A stretch of 64,000 nt of DNA from Granulosicoccaceae bacterium (GTDB lineage Bacteria; Pseudomonadota; Gammaproteobacteria; Granulosicoccales; Granulosicoccaceae). Below are positions 28,011 through 36,844 of this stretch, one piece after another. Each line of letters opens with the position of its first letter. The first letter of the stretch is position 1. The notes under the pieces were generated by a model. It ran no database searches. It had not been told where the DNA came from and worked only from the letters and a program-made list of their open reading frames with translations. The stretch lies in NCBI GenBank assembly GCA_020629835.1, contig JAHDCO010000009.1:1-64000 (forward strand), in the 5' to 3' direction. A program made the position numbers and the translations under genes.

Positions 28011-28733
28011 TCAGCTGTCCGTTTTTTCCAGCCGAGCTTTGGCATTTTTACGTCCGTCTTTAAGTTTACTGCCCGCCTCTTCAGACAACTTCTTGGCTTT
28101 GTTTTTGACTTTGCCCAGCGCGCCGTCGTCTTTCATGGCTTCCTGAGCTTTGGCTTTCACTTTTTCTAATGTGCCGTTGCCTTTCATGGCGTTTTGGGCT
28201 TTATCCTTGACTTTGCCCAAAGCGCCATCGTCTTGTATGGCCTTTTTCGCTCTGTTTTTTACCTTGCCCAAAGCGCCATCATCTTTTAAAGCTTTTTTTG
28301 CCTTGCCCTTAACTTTGCCTAGAGCGCCGTCTTCTTTCATGGCTTTTTTTGCTTTGTTTTTTACCTTGCCCAAAGCGCCGTCATCTTTAAAAGCCCCTTG
28401 CGCTTTCAGCTTCGCTTTGCCTATCGCGCCATCGTCTTTCAATGCCTCTTGGGCTTTGACTTTCGCCTTGCCCAAAGCACCGTCTTCTTGCAATGCGTGC
28501 TGGGCTTTTAACTTCGCTTTACCCAGAGGCTTATCGCTTTGAAACGCTGCGTGGGTTTTGTCTTTTATTTTATCTCCAGCGTTTGACAGGTCGTTAAGGT
28601 CGGGCAGAATGCCAGGATCGGCAGCAACCTTTGCGTCGTGGCTGTGAGCGATAACCCAGCGTCGTTCATTAAGTGCATTCATCAACAACCAAACAATGAT
28701 TAATGCAAACAGGAGAGTGGCGATAAGAAACAT
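28011..28733 (-). CDS. membrane-anchored cationic 17-residue tandem-repeat protein
   Basis: 240 residues. Residues 1-20 form a single hydrophobic anchor (MFLIATLLFALIIVWLLMNA), followed by a 40-residue linker. Residues 63-215 consist of nine tandem 17-residue units with consensus A-[LM]-K-D-D-G-A-L-G-K-[VA]-K-x-K-A-K-x, predicted helical and Lys/Ala-rich; a basic tail follows. The pattern recalls LEA/CsbD-like stress proteins and histone-H1-like tails, but no family assignment is certain. The cytoplasmic or periplasmic side of the repeats is not determined. It is a single gene convergent with dgcA. Confidence 0.8.
   Translation of the reverse strand: MFLIATLLFALIIVWLLMNALNERRWVIAHSHDAKVAADPGILPDLNDLSNAGDKIKDKTHAAFQSDKPLGKAKLKAQHALQEDGALGKAKVKAQEALKDDGAIGKAKLKAQGAFKDDGALGKVKNKAKKAMKEDGALGKVKGKAKKALKDDGALGKVKNRAKKAIQDDGALGKVKDKAQNAMKGNGTLEKVKAKAQEAMKDDGALGKVKNKAKKLSEEAGSKLKDGRKNAKARLEKTDS
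28089..28547 (-). repeat. nine 51-bp tandem repeats within a coding region
   Basis: Each 51-base unit encodes one 17-residue block of the cationic repeat protein. Units 4-7 and 9 are most alike at the DNA level (GCGCCGTC/ATC blocks recur every 51 bases); units 1 and 8 are the most diverged. The repeat must have spread by duplication and is liable to copy-number change in frame. Confidence 0.88.
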
Positions 28734-28942
28734 AGTTAGTCTTCATGTTGGTGCTTGAGCAACAGTTTACCAGTGGTCATCTTGACCATGGCAGCACCAC
28801 CGCGTGAGGTATCATTTGGCAAGCCACGCGCGCACTATCACGCACCGAATTGACGCAAAACAACTCGGATGTATTGTGCTGAGAGTTCCCGCAACGCGTT
28901 GGACTGCAACGAGCGTAAAGGCCTGTCAATGCCATAGCTATC

Positions 28943-28964
28943 CCGAGCGCTGTGTCGTGCTCGG
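28943..28964. terminator. hairpin downstream of the PfkB kinase gene, no T-tract
   Basis: Stem CCGAGC/GCTCGG with a ten-base loop, 24 bases past the stop of the minus-strand kinase gene. There is no run of T on either side, so a rho-independent terminator is doubtful. The rest of the 254-base gap to the repeat protein holds no convincing gene. Confidence 0.25.
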
Positions 28965-28987
28965 TTACTGCTTTATGGCTGGATGCC

Positions 28988-29944
28988 TTATGCGAGCTGG
29001 CTTTGGATATCCTGTAACGAGGGCAGATCTGCACCACGTCGTGTACAGGTAATGGACGCTGCAGTAAGGGCAAAGTGTAAGCAGCCATTCAAATCCAGCT
29101 GCCCCCCCAACCTGGCTTTACTTTCGTGCGACATCTCAATATGTTGGTGCGTAACCAACCAATGAAGTACCGCGGCTTGAAATGTGTCACCTGCGCCAAC
29201 GGTGTCTTCAACGGTAATGGCAACACCGGGTAATGCGGCTTGGTTTCCATGGGCATCCAACGCCATGGCCCCGTCAGGCCCACGAGTCACGAACGCCACC
29301 TGAGCACCGAGCGCTATGCACCGTTTCAAAAACGCATCATATTGACCTGGGCCCATAAGAGCATCCACATCTTCATCGCTCGCTTTGATGATAAAGGCGT
29401 GTTGGCCAAACGCTTCAAAGGCGTGCTGCCATAGAGCGATGTCCGGCTCAACCATTAACCGCAAATTCGGGTCATAACTGATCGCACAACGCTCAGCTTC
29501 CTGGCTAGCCAGCTTTTGAAGCGTCGCTCCAGTATCGGCTAATACCGTACTGTAAGATGCAAAATGCAGAATCTTTATATCGCTTGGTAGTGTGCTTGGT
29601 ACATCGTTCAGCTGTAGCGTGGCATCGGCGGTGTTGTCTGTGTAAAACACGTACTTTGCCGAACCATCGATTTGTTTTTCAACAATGGCCAGGGTCGTGT
29701 TTTGATCGGTCTGTACACACAGTGATGTGCCCACATTGTTTGAGGCAATGTGGCGCGACATACGACGACCGAATGGGTCGGTACTAAGCTTTGTAAAGTA
29801 GGCACTTTCATGACCGAGGCGAGACAAGCCGATTGCCACGTTAAGTGGAGAACCACCCACTGCACCACTAAGGGCTATGTGGTTTTGGTCGGGGTCTGAA
29901 TCGACAAACAAATCGAACAGAGCGTCTCCACAACTTAAAAACAT
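28988..29944 (-). CDS. PfkB-family sugar/nucleoside kinase
   Basis: 318-residue ribokinase-fold kinase. PfkB signature 1 is seen as GAVGGSPLNVAIGLSRLG near residue 30, and signature 2 as VEDTVGAGDTFQAAVLHW with the catalytic Asp near residue 255. Fructokinase-like features dominate, but the substrate is not certain. The gene starts two bases after the stop of the amidinotransferase gene, so they form an operon. This raises the possibility that kinase and amidinotransferase work on related substrates, as in guanidino-cyclitol pathways; that is inference only. Confidence 0.85.
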   Translation of the reverse strand: MFLSCGDALFDLFVDSDPDQNHIALSGAVGGSPLNVAIGLSRLGHESAYFTKLSTDPFGRRMSRHIASNNVGTSLCVQTDQNTTLAIVEKQIDGSAKYVFYTDNTADATLQLNDVPSTLPSDIKILHFASYSTVLADTGATLQKLASQEAERCAISYDPNLRLMVEPDIALWQHAFEAFGQHAFIIKASDEDVDALMGPGQYDAFLKRCIALGAQVAFVTRGPDGAMALDAHGNQAALPGVAITVEDTVGAGDTFQAAVLHWLVTHQHIEMSHESKARLGGQLDLNGCLHFALTAASITCTRRGADLPSLQDIQSQLA

Positions 29945-29946
29945 GC

Positions 29947-31083
29947 CTAGCGTCCTTCTCTAAGTAGGGTTCCGGGTACCTGATTTGGAAAGTAATCCTC
30001 ACAGCTTCCTTCCCGGTACACATCACCGGTGGCGCAGTGTAAACCGCCACCGAATGGATAGGCATCTCGGAATGGCACGGGGATAACGTTCATGCCCAGC
30101 TTATCCATCTGTTCTTGCTGATATACCTCACTGGCCTCTACCACCACCGTTTTGTGATCAATGATCAAACAGTTCATGGACAACCAGATACTGGAGTAAC
30201 ACAACGGCGGAGGTTGGTTATGCGACGGCGGTGCTGCATCAACAATTTCCCAGTCATTGGCTTCGAAAATTTTTCGTTGTGCTTCCGGGAGTTTCCGATT
30301 TGGGTTATTAATGATGAGGCCGGGGCGCAGCGGCACGAACGTGGCGTCAATGTGGATGGGATAGGGGTCTCCGGGGAAATTTACCGCGTGTACCCGATGA
30401 TCCGGAAAGTGGCGTTGCAGCCACTCCATGCCGCGACGATTGGTGGTTAGCCCGTGCTGTACAAACAAGTCCTTACCCAATCGGCACACATCGGCTGCAT
30501 CGAACAGAGGTTCATGTTCTGTCGTGACGAAGTCTAAATCTGCCGTGCGCTGAAGCCGTTCATCCAAGGTGATTTCATCAAAATAACCCGCCTGATATGA
30601 GCGGTCATCAAGGCGTGGTCTTGGGGCTTGTTCCCACCGAAAATTAGGATCTTCATCAAAGTAACGCTGCATTAAGTCGTGGTACGCGAGGTACTCAAAG
30701 TAGCGACAGCGAAACGACATGGGGGCGGATAAAATCTCCGAGCCAACCGTTAGCAACACGTCTCTTGGGGGCATGCAGCCAAACTGACTGGCGGTTGAAA
30801 AATCCGGCGTATTGACCGCTTGATTCCATTGGATGGGAGTCGGTCGATCTACCGTTATGCCACGAGCCTCCAGGGTTTTAGCCAGGTTATCCAGTTGTGC
30901 GTTTGCCTTTTCCACCGTCTCCAATGGTCGGGGGCCCCACATGCCGCGCATGTCGCTGTCTTCAGGCACTTTGGCCTCGGTTGCAGGCTCACTCGGTGGG
31001 ATACAGGTGTGATCCGCGCGCCCAACAATGACATGTTTCAGCGGGTCGAACTCGTTCCAGGAATTGACTATGGTGTTGCTCAT
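29947..31083 (-). CDS. glycine amidinotransferase-like enzyme
   Basis: Transfers an amidino group from arginine to an amine (glycine in the vertebrate AGAT enzymes). The catalytic triad of the guanidino-modifying superfamily is intact: Asp in LFDAADVCR, His in YPIHIDATF and the Cys nucleophile in FGGGLHCATGDV near residue 355. Long blocks such as NSWNEFDPLKHVIVGRA and APMSFRCRYFEYLAYHD closely resemble animal glycine amidinotransferase. Length is 378 residues. Acceptor amine unknown; glycine, a related amino acid or an aminocyclitol are possible. Confidence 0.88.
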   Translation of the reverse strand: MSNTIVNSWNEFDPLKHVIVGRADHTCIPPSEPATEAKVPEDSDMRGMWGPRPLETVEKANAQLDNLAKTLEARGITVDRPTPIQWNQAVNTPDFSTASQFGCMPPRDVLLTVGSEILSAPMSFRCRYFEYLAYHDLMQRYFDEDPNFRWEQAPRPRLDDRSYQAGYFDEITLDERLQRTADLDFVTTEHEPLFDAADVCRLGKDLFVQHGLTTNRRGMEWLQRHFPDHRVHAVNFPGDPYPIHIDATFVPLRPGLIINNPNRKLPEAQRKIFEANDWEIVDAAPPSHNQPPPLCYSSIWLSMNCLIIDHKTVVVEASEVYQQEQMDKLGMNVIPVPFRDAYPFGGGLHCATGDVYREGSCEDYFPNQVPGTLLREGR

Positions 31084-31182
31084 AGGAAGATGCTCTGGGC
31101 TGTGTAAAAAATCCGACGCAAGTTTAATCGAGAAAATCGATGTGAGGGGGCAAGCTCTGAAGAAACCAACGAATTGATGACC

Positions 31183-31833
31183 TTATTGCCCAAACGTTTT
31201 TGCATCCGTCAGATAGTCTTTCTCGGCGGACGTGTTCGGGCGACCTAGCACCGCATTCCGGTGCGGAAAGCGCCCGAAACGTCGGATGATATCTCGGTGT
31301 TCGATCGCTGAAGGGATGCCATTGGTAATACCCAACTGGGTGAACAGCGACACACACTGTTCCTGGTCGGGCAAAGACTCTGAGTGCATAAGCGGCATGA
31401 TGGCAAATTGCGCCTGCGCGGTGGTCAATCCCTCCAGCTGGCCGCTGCTGATTAAATAGTTGGACAAGGCAAGCGCTTGTATATCGGTGGAAAAAGCCCG
31501 AGCATCGCCGCGATTCAGATTGCGGCTGAATTGATCGGTCACCAGGATCGCGCCCAGTAGACTTTCAGTGTTATCGATGCCCCACCGGGCTAACGTGAGG
31601 GCGGTTACTGGTGGTAAAACCGTGTCAGCCGCCAGAGTTTCCCACAGCGAACCAAAGCGATCCTTGATGGTTTGATCCAGAGCCGGGGAGGATACAAACC
31701 ACTGTTTCGGGGTCAGTTCGTCGAACCAGAACGTAACAACCTGGCCCCAAGTGTCTGAATCTAGTACTACTTTCTGTTCGGGCATAACCGGTACGAGCTC
31801 GATGGTATGAAATGAGCGTAGGTTCCCACCCAT
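31183..31833 (-). CDS. DUF924 family protein
   Basis: Helical, TPR-like DUF924 protein. The typical N-terminal VVTFWFDELTPKQWF and the central LLGAILVTDQFSRNLNRGDARAF are diagnostic, followed by PLMHSESLPDQEQCVSLF and HRDIIRRFGRFPHRNAVLGR. No enzyme activity is established for the family. The frame opens at ATG 31833; an internal ATG at 31785 would give a protein beginning at the conserved part, and neither has a clear ribosome site. Stands between the amidinotransferase and the acetate kinase fusion, all on the minus strand. Confidence 0.83.
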   Translation of the reverse strand: MGGNLRSFHTIELVPVMPEQKVVLDSDTWGQVVTFWFDELTPKQWFVSSPALDQTIKDRFGSLWETLAADTVLPPVTALTLARWGIDNTESLLGAILVTDQFSRNLNRGDARAFSTDIQALALSNYLISSGQLEGLTTAQAQFAIMPLMHSESLPDQEQCVSLFTQLGITNGIPSAIEHRDIIRRFGRFPHRNAVLGRPNTSAEKDYLTDAKTFGQ

Positions 31834-31919
31834 TAGGATGGCGCGTCACCGCCGATTCTAACCGTTAATTCGCTAGCCGAACGTCTAGTTAAGTACCGTA
31901 TACGCACTCAGTTGTGCGA

Positions 31920-33689
31920 TTACGTCTGGCAAGCGCCTTCACCCATTTGTTTTACCCCGCCTTCCTCATCGATGTCTGTGACGGATAATCCTCCGGATGC
32001 GCCCCCACCCAATTCGGCTGCGTTCGCCTCGTCGGTGTCGATGTGCATTTCCAGAACGTAGCTGTCTTTTACTCGCACTAACACATCGCCAAAGATCAAA
32101 CTGCGCTCACCACCCAGGACAGAAACAGACACTTCATCTTTATCCTTCACTCCGAACTGTTCGGCATCGTTAGGGTGCATATGGATGTGTCGCCGCGCGC
32201 AGATGAGGCCTTCTTTTAACGTGACCGTTCCTTTTGGGCCCTCCAAAGTGATGGGGGCTGAATTCGCAACGTTACCCGAATCACGCACCGGTGCATCCAC
32301 GCCTAAGCGAAACTCATCGGTTCGTGATACCTCCACCTGGTTGACGCCACGCAGCGGGCCAAGAACGCGCACGCCGTCTATGCGGTGGCGAGGACCGATT
32401 AGGTTCACACGTTCCTTACAGGCGAATTGCCCAGGTTGAACCAACGGCTTGTCTACCGTAGGTTCTGCGCCTTCTCCAAACAAGGCCTCAAACGTTTCTT
32501 TAGTCAGATGACAGTGACGGGCGCTGACCGCGATGGGTATGCGCGGGACCGCGGTTACACGATCACTGTTAACGACGCGCGACGTTTCCCTGGCAATCAT
32601 TCGCTCTTCGTTGGTTTTCACCACAATGACATCGACTCGCGAGTGCGGCTCTGAAATAACGGCGTATTCGTCTTCTTTGGCGATTTGCGTACGGCGATTC
32701 AAATCGATATCCAATTGCACCCCTAAAAACTCAAGTCGCTGCAGAATGCGTTCTCGCATGCTGGCGCTGTTTTCGCCAATACCACCGGTAAAAACGATCG
32801 CGTCGATCCCGCCCATGGCTGCTGCATAGGCTCCAACGTATTTTCGCGCTCGGTGAGCAAATACATTTATGGCTAGCTGTGCGCGATCGTCGGAGTTGGC
32901 GGCGGCCTGCTCAATATCGCGCAAGTCATTACCGATTCCCGACAGGCCTTTTAAGCCACTGTGCTTGTTTAACAGTTCGTTTACCGAAGCGGCGTCGTGT
33001 TCGCCGGTTTGCAGTAATTGAAGAATAACGCCTGCGTCCACATCGCCAGAACGGGTACCCATAACCAACCCCTCCAGCGGCGTATTACCCATGCTGGTTT
33101 CAGCTGACCGACCGTATTCCACTGCACAGGCACTGGCGCCGTTGCCCAAGTGCAACGTGACAAGCCGCAGTGAATCCAGAGGGCGCTGTAAAAACCCAGC
33201 GGCGACCCCGGCGGCATATTCATGAGAGATGCCGTGAAAACCGAATCGGCGGATGCTGTGCTTCTTGGCGGTGTCGAAGTCAATCGCGTAGGTGGAGGCG
33301 CGTCGTGGCATACGCGCATGAAACGCAGTATCAAATACGGCCACGTTAGGTTTGCCAGGAAACTGTTGCTCGGACGCTTTAATTGCAACCAGTGCAAACG
33401 GGTTATGCATCGGAGCAGCCGGGCTCCACTGTTCGATCGCGGTGATGACTGTGTCGTCGACTTGAGTGGGTGCTCGAAATGCATCGCCGCCGTGTACCAC
33501 GCGATGGCCTATCGCATGGATGTTGAAGCGATCGAGTTCGGTAAACATCTCTGCCAAGGCTTGCTGATGACTTTGGCCTTCATCCGATGACAATCGCTCG
33601 CGCCGACCTTCATGCACAACGCTCTCGTTGTTATCAAAAACAGCGTATTTAAGGCTGGATGAACCGCAGTTAATAACTAGTGTATTCAT
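31920..33689 (-). CDS. acetate kinase fused to PduL-type phosphotransacylase
   Basis: A single 589-residue protein. Residues 1 to about 380 are a full acetate/propionate kinase: NCGSSSLKYAVF, GHRVVHGG, FDTAFHARMP, FGFHGISHEY, HLGNGASACAVE, VFTGGIGENSASMRERI. Residues about 388-589 are a PduL-type phosphate acyltransferase, with zinc ligands in SARHCHLTKE, CARRHIHMHPNDAEQF and VLEMHIDTDEANAAEL. Together they would convert acyl-CoA plus phosphate and ADP to acid, CoA and ATP, or the reverse. No microcompartment shell gene is nearby and PduL's usual encapsulation peptide is replaced by the kinase, suggesting a free cytosolic enzyme. Confidence 0.93.
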   Translation of the reverse strand: MNTLVINCGSSSLKYAVFDNNESVVHEGRRERLSSDEGQSHQQALAEMFTELDRFNIHAIGHRVVHGGDAFRAPTQVDDTVITAIEQWSPAAPMHNPFALVAIKASEQQFPGKPNVAVFDTAFHARMPRRASTYAIDFDTAKKHSIRRFGFHGISHEYAAGVAAGFLQRPLDSLRLVTLHLGNGASACAVEYGRSAETSMGNTPLEGLVMGTRSGDVDAGVILQLLQTGEHDAASVNELLNKHSGLKGLSGIGNDLRDIEQAAANSDDRAQLAINVFAHRARKYVGAYAAAMGGIDAIVFTGGIGENSASMRERILQRLEFLGVQLDIDLNRRTQIAKEDEYAVISEPHSRVDVIVVKTNEERMIARETSRVVNSDRVTAVPRIPIAVSARHCHLTKETFEALFGEGAEPTVDKPLVQPGQFACKERVNLIGPRHRIDGVRVLGPLRGVNQVEVSRTDEFRLGVDAPVRDSGNVANSAPITLEGPKGTVTLKEGLICARRHIHMHPNDAEQFGVKDKDEVSVSVLGGERSLIFGDVLVRVKDSYVLEMHIDTDEANAAELGGGASGGLSVTDIDEEGGVKQMGEGACQT

Positions 33690-33768
33690 ACTGATCTTGA
33701 CTCGCTTTGTGGACTGCTGATCCCTGTTGGATTGCCGCTAGCGGCGTAGTAGAAATATATCGACACAG

Positions 33769-35004
33769 TTAACCGTCTAGCGGTGGGTTGGCTGGCCATC
33801 TTTGTGCCCGAGTGTTGAGTACTTTAGAGCAAACGGTTAGCGCCAGGCTACCCAGTAAACAACTCAAGGCCATAACCCAGGTTTGACTAGGGTAATTGAT
33901 GCCCTGATCGATGAACCATCCTGTTACACCCGGGCCAAGCGCTGAACTGAATACCATGCCCGCCATTACGAGACTACGAATAGCACCTAAATGTTGTGTA
34001 CCGTAATTTTCTGGCCATAGCGCGCTTAAAAGCGTGCTGGAAAAACCACTGGATACCCCCAATAACATCATGTAGCACCAAAGCGCTGATGGTGCATCAA
34101 AATAAAACAACACCAGACATGCCGCGCCTAAAGGTAATAAGTACAGAGGCAAGATAGCACGCGCACTAAAGCGGTCGATCAACACACCTGCGACTAGCGC
34201 GCAGACAATATTAACCATGGCCATGCCGGCAAAAGCACTGGCAATTAATGGCGGGCTCCATTGCTTGATACTGCCGATGTGTAGCTGGTGAAAAAAGAAC
34301 GAGGTACCGATGAACGCCGGCATCAAAGTGGTGGAACACAATACCCAAAACACAGGGTCCTTAGCCGCTTGCAAACGCGTGTATTGCGGCTGATGTTGAT
34401 TGGACTCGTGGTAGCCGGTGCTACCTCGCGGAAGACGTTCGACTTTCATTAACAACACAATTAATGGCAACGCAAAGCCCAGCATGACCATTCCGGCGTT
34501 TTTCCACACCTGCACCCAGGCTGTTAACCCGAGCAAAGACACCACCACGATAGGCATTATTGCTTCGCCAATTTGATGACCAAGACCGGTGATGGATATC
34601 GCACGACCTCGCTCACGTTCGTACCAGCGTCCCATAGCCGTCATGGCGGTGTGCGTCATTAAGCCCTGACCGAATAAACGTAATCCAAACAGTGTGGCAC
34701 CCAACCCCCAGACAGTCGTCACTTGAGACATGCTGAAGCACATCAACGCTAATCCCGTGCAAACCCCAGCCGCAACCCAGGCTACCGGTGCATAATCTAC
34801 AACCTTGCCAACAAATACGAGCAGGGTGGCACTAGCGATGGTTGCGAGCATGTATATCCAACCAAATTCACCGTGTGTCAGTTCAAACGCATTGCGAATT
34901 TCAATGGAGAACAACGAGATAAAAAACGTTTGACCAAAGCTCGAAAACACACACAGCAAACAACCTCCGATCAACCATCGAAGGTTATGTTGAATGAACA
35001 CCAA
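33769..35004 (-). CDS. MFS transporter (OFA/monocarboxylate-like)
   Basis: 411 residues with twelve hydrophobic spans and a central cytoplasmic loop (about 190-215). The loop between spans 2 and 3 reads VGKVVDYAP, and MGRWYERERGRAISITGLG is a motif of the oxalate/formate and monocarboxylate branch of MFS. Substrate is unknown; proximity to the acetate kinase fusion suggests a small carboxylate but does not prove it. Single gene on the minus strand, separated by about 80 bases from each neighbour. Confidence 0.8.
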   Translation of the reverse strand: MVFIQHNLRWLIGGCLLCVFSSFGQTFFISLFSIEIRNAFELTHGEFGWIYMLATIASATLLVFVGKVVDYAPVAWVAAGVCTGLALMCFSMSQVTTVWGLGATLFGLRLFGQGLMTHTAMTAMGRWYERERGRAISITGLGHQIGEAIMPIVVVSLLGLTAWVQVWKNAGMVMLGFALPLIVLLMKVERLPRGSTGYHESNQHQPQYTRLQAAKDPVFWVLCSTTLMPAFIGTSFFFHQLHIGSIKQWSPPLIASAFAGMAMVNIVCALVAGVLIDRFSARAILPLYLLPLGAACLVLFYFDAPSALWCYMMLLGVSSGFSSTLLSALWPENYGTQHLGAIRSLVMAGMVFSSALGPGVTGWFIDQGINYPSQTWVMALSCLLGSLALTVCSKVLNTRAQRWPANPPLDG

Positions 35005-35093
35005 CGTGTTAATAGGGTGATGCTCTCAATGGGAACTGCACGATTTTTATAGTCAGGCTATTAATCGGTTTCATCTTGGAGCGTGTTTTTAAC

Positions 35094-36083
35094 TTATGCG
35101 TTTCCAATGATGATTCCAGCGGCGAACACCAACGAACCACCCAACAGTACCTGAAACATGGCGCGTCCCCACGGGGTTTCCATGTATTTGTTTTGAATCC
35201 AGGTTATGGCCCAAAGCTCAACAAAAACGAACGCGATGGCAACCGTAGTTGCTATTTTGAAGTCAGGTATTAAATAAGGCAGTGTATGACCCAAGCCCCC
35301 GAGCAAGGTCATGATTCCAGAGGCAAAGCCACGTTTAATCGGCGACCCTCGTCCTGTCATAACCCCATCGTCATGGGCGGCTTCGGTAAATCCCATGGAA
35401 ATGCCTGCACCTACAGACGCTGACAGTCCGATGAGAAATGTTGACCAGGTATTTCCGGTAGCAAAAGCGGCGGCAAAAATCGGCGCTAGCGTGGAAATGG
35501 ACCCGTCCATCAAACCTGCCAATCCAGGCTGCACATAAGTCAGCAGGAACTGCTTATGCGCCTTGTCGTCCTCTTCGCTTTTAACTTCCGGTGTTAGATG
35601 CTCTTCTGCCAAAGAGATGGCCGTGTTTTGATGTTTACTCTCGGCGTGGGCCAAGTCGCCCAGTAGTTTTCGAGTACCCGCATCGGTGGCTTGTGCCGCT
35701 GCCGCCAAGTAGAACCGCTCGGCGTCCTGTTCCATCTTGTTCGCCATGGCGCGTGTCTTTTCCAGCGACAACGGGCGAACTAACCAATCGGGTGCGCGTT
35801 CAAAATAGCCACTGACGTGTTCACGTCTAATAAGCGGAATATGGTCGCCAAAGCGCTGTCTATGGTGCTCAATTAGTGCGCGTCGATGGCCGTCTTCTTC
35901 GTCTGCCATACCCTCAAACACCTTGGCACTGGCAGGGTACTCATCTCGAAGTCCGGCCGCATAGGCGCGATAAATACGGCCATCATCTTCTTCAGCCGAA
36001 ATCGCCAGCGCCAGTACTTCCTGCTCAGACAAGGTTTTAAAGCGGCGTCTTAGTGAGGGAAGCCAACGTGTTTGTGTCATCAT
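35094..36083 (-). CDS. mbfA: membrane-bound ferritin-like iron exporter MbfA
   Basis: Two-domain protein. Residues 1-165 form a ferritin/rubrerythrin-like four-helix domain with repeated metal ligands (ISAEEDDGRIY, ADEEDGHRRALIEHH, MEQDAERFY, AHAESKHQNT). From about residue 185 a VIT1/CCC1-type membrane domain follows, with about five spans and PGLAGLMDGSIS. MbfA exports iron and protects from iron and peroxide stress, and in alphaproteobacteria it is controlled by Irr. AGG six bases before the first ATG supports the start. It is divergent from the tupB gene across 41 bases; no clear iron box was seen. Confidence 0.9.
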   Translation of the reverse strand: MMTQTRWLPSLRRRFKTLSEQEVLALAISAEEDDGRIYRAYAAGLRDEYPASAKVFEGMADEEDGHRRALIEHHRQRFGDHIPLIRREHVSGYFERAPDWLVRPLSLEKTRAMANKMEQDAERFYLAAAAQATDAGTRKLLGDLAHAESKHQNTAISLAEEHLTPEVKSEEDDKAHKQFLLTYVQPGLAGLMDGSISTLAPIFAAAFATGNTWSTFLIGLSASVGAGISMGFTEAAHDDGVMTGRGSPIKRGFASGIMTLLGGLGHTLPYLIPDFKIATTVAIAFVFVELWAITWIQNKYMETPWGRAMFQVLLGGSLVFAAGIIIGNA

Positions 36084-36124
36084 TCAAACCTCATGAAAAC
36101 TCCGGGGCATCATTGTAAGGCACC

Positions 36125-36844
36125 ATGGCCAGCTTTTCCGACGCGCTAGCTGAAGCGGTTCGACTGGTAGTTGAATTCGATGAAGACTTAGCCGAAATCA
36201 TCCTGCTGTCTCTTCAGGTCAGTGGAGCTGCGGTCTTGGTAGCAGCGATAATCGGTTTGCCGCTAGGAGCCTGGCTCGCTGTACATCGCTTTCCGGGGCG
36301 AGGCATTTTGGTGTTGCTGATTACCGCCTTGATGGGCCTACCTCCTGTGGTGGTGGGCTTAGTGGTGTACCTACTGCTATCGAATGCTGGCGCTCTGGGG
36401 CCATTGCAGTTGTTGTACACACCAACCGCTATGATTATCGCTCAGTCCTTGTTGGTTACACCCATCGTGGCGGCCTTGTGCCGACAGCACATTGCTCGCG
36501 TCCACTCGGAATTGGCCGATCAACTCACGCTGCTTGGCATGAATCGCTGGCAGCGAATCCGAACACTCCTGTGGGAAACACGCGCTGCGCTCGCGACCAC
36601 GTTATTGGCAGGCTTTGGACGGGCGATTGCCGAAGTTGGTGCGGTAATTGTGGTCGGTGGGAATATCAATCATGTCACTCGCGTGATGACGACAACTATT
36701 GCGTTGGAGACCTCAAAAGGTAACTTAAGCCTGGCGCTTGGTTTGGGGCTTGTGTTGGTGTGCATTGCTATCGCCGTTAATGTGTTGGTGATGCTGGGCA
36801 CACGCGCCGTTGCACGAAACAGCACCACGGTGGACGCACTTTAA
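36125..36844 (+). CDS. tupB: tungstate-type ABC transporter, permease subunit
   Basis: 239-residue permease with about five spans. Features of the TupB branch are ALMGLPPVVVGLVVYLLLSN, the cytoplasmic EAA-type loop (ADQLTLLGMNRWQRIRTLLW) and GFGRAIAEVGAVIVVGGNI. AAGG lies five bases before the ATG. It is coupled to the ATPase gene (TAATG overlap). No TupA-type periplasmic binding protein is adjacent, so the substrate receptor must be encoded elsewhere; molybdate or another oxyanion is not excluded. Confidence 0.85.
   Translation: MASFSDALAEAVRLVVEFDEDLAEIILLSLQVSGAAVLVAAIIGLPLGAWLAVHRFPGRGILVLLITALMGLPPVVVGLVVYLLLSNAGALGPLQLLYTPTAMIIAQSLLVTPIVAALCRQHIARVHSELADQLTLLGMNRWQRIRTLLWETRAALATTLLAGFGRAIAEVGAVIVVGGNINHVTRVMTTTIALETSKGNLSLALGLGLVLVCIAIAVNVLVMLGTRAVARNSTTVDAL

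Noticed and set aside
28150-28542. 130-residue open frame opposite the repeat protein
   Set aside because: It exists only because the 51-base repeats lack stops on the other strand; it is a Phe/Pro-rich shadow with no start signal.
28804-29052. Small plus-strand frame between the repeat protein and kinase genes
   Set aside because: Overlaps the kinase gene end, has no ribosome site, and its composition is not protein-like.
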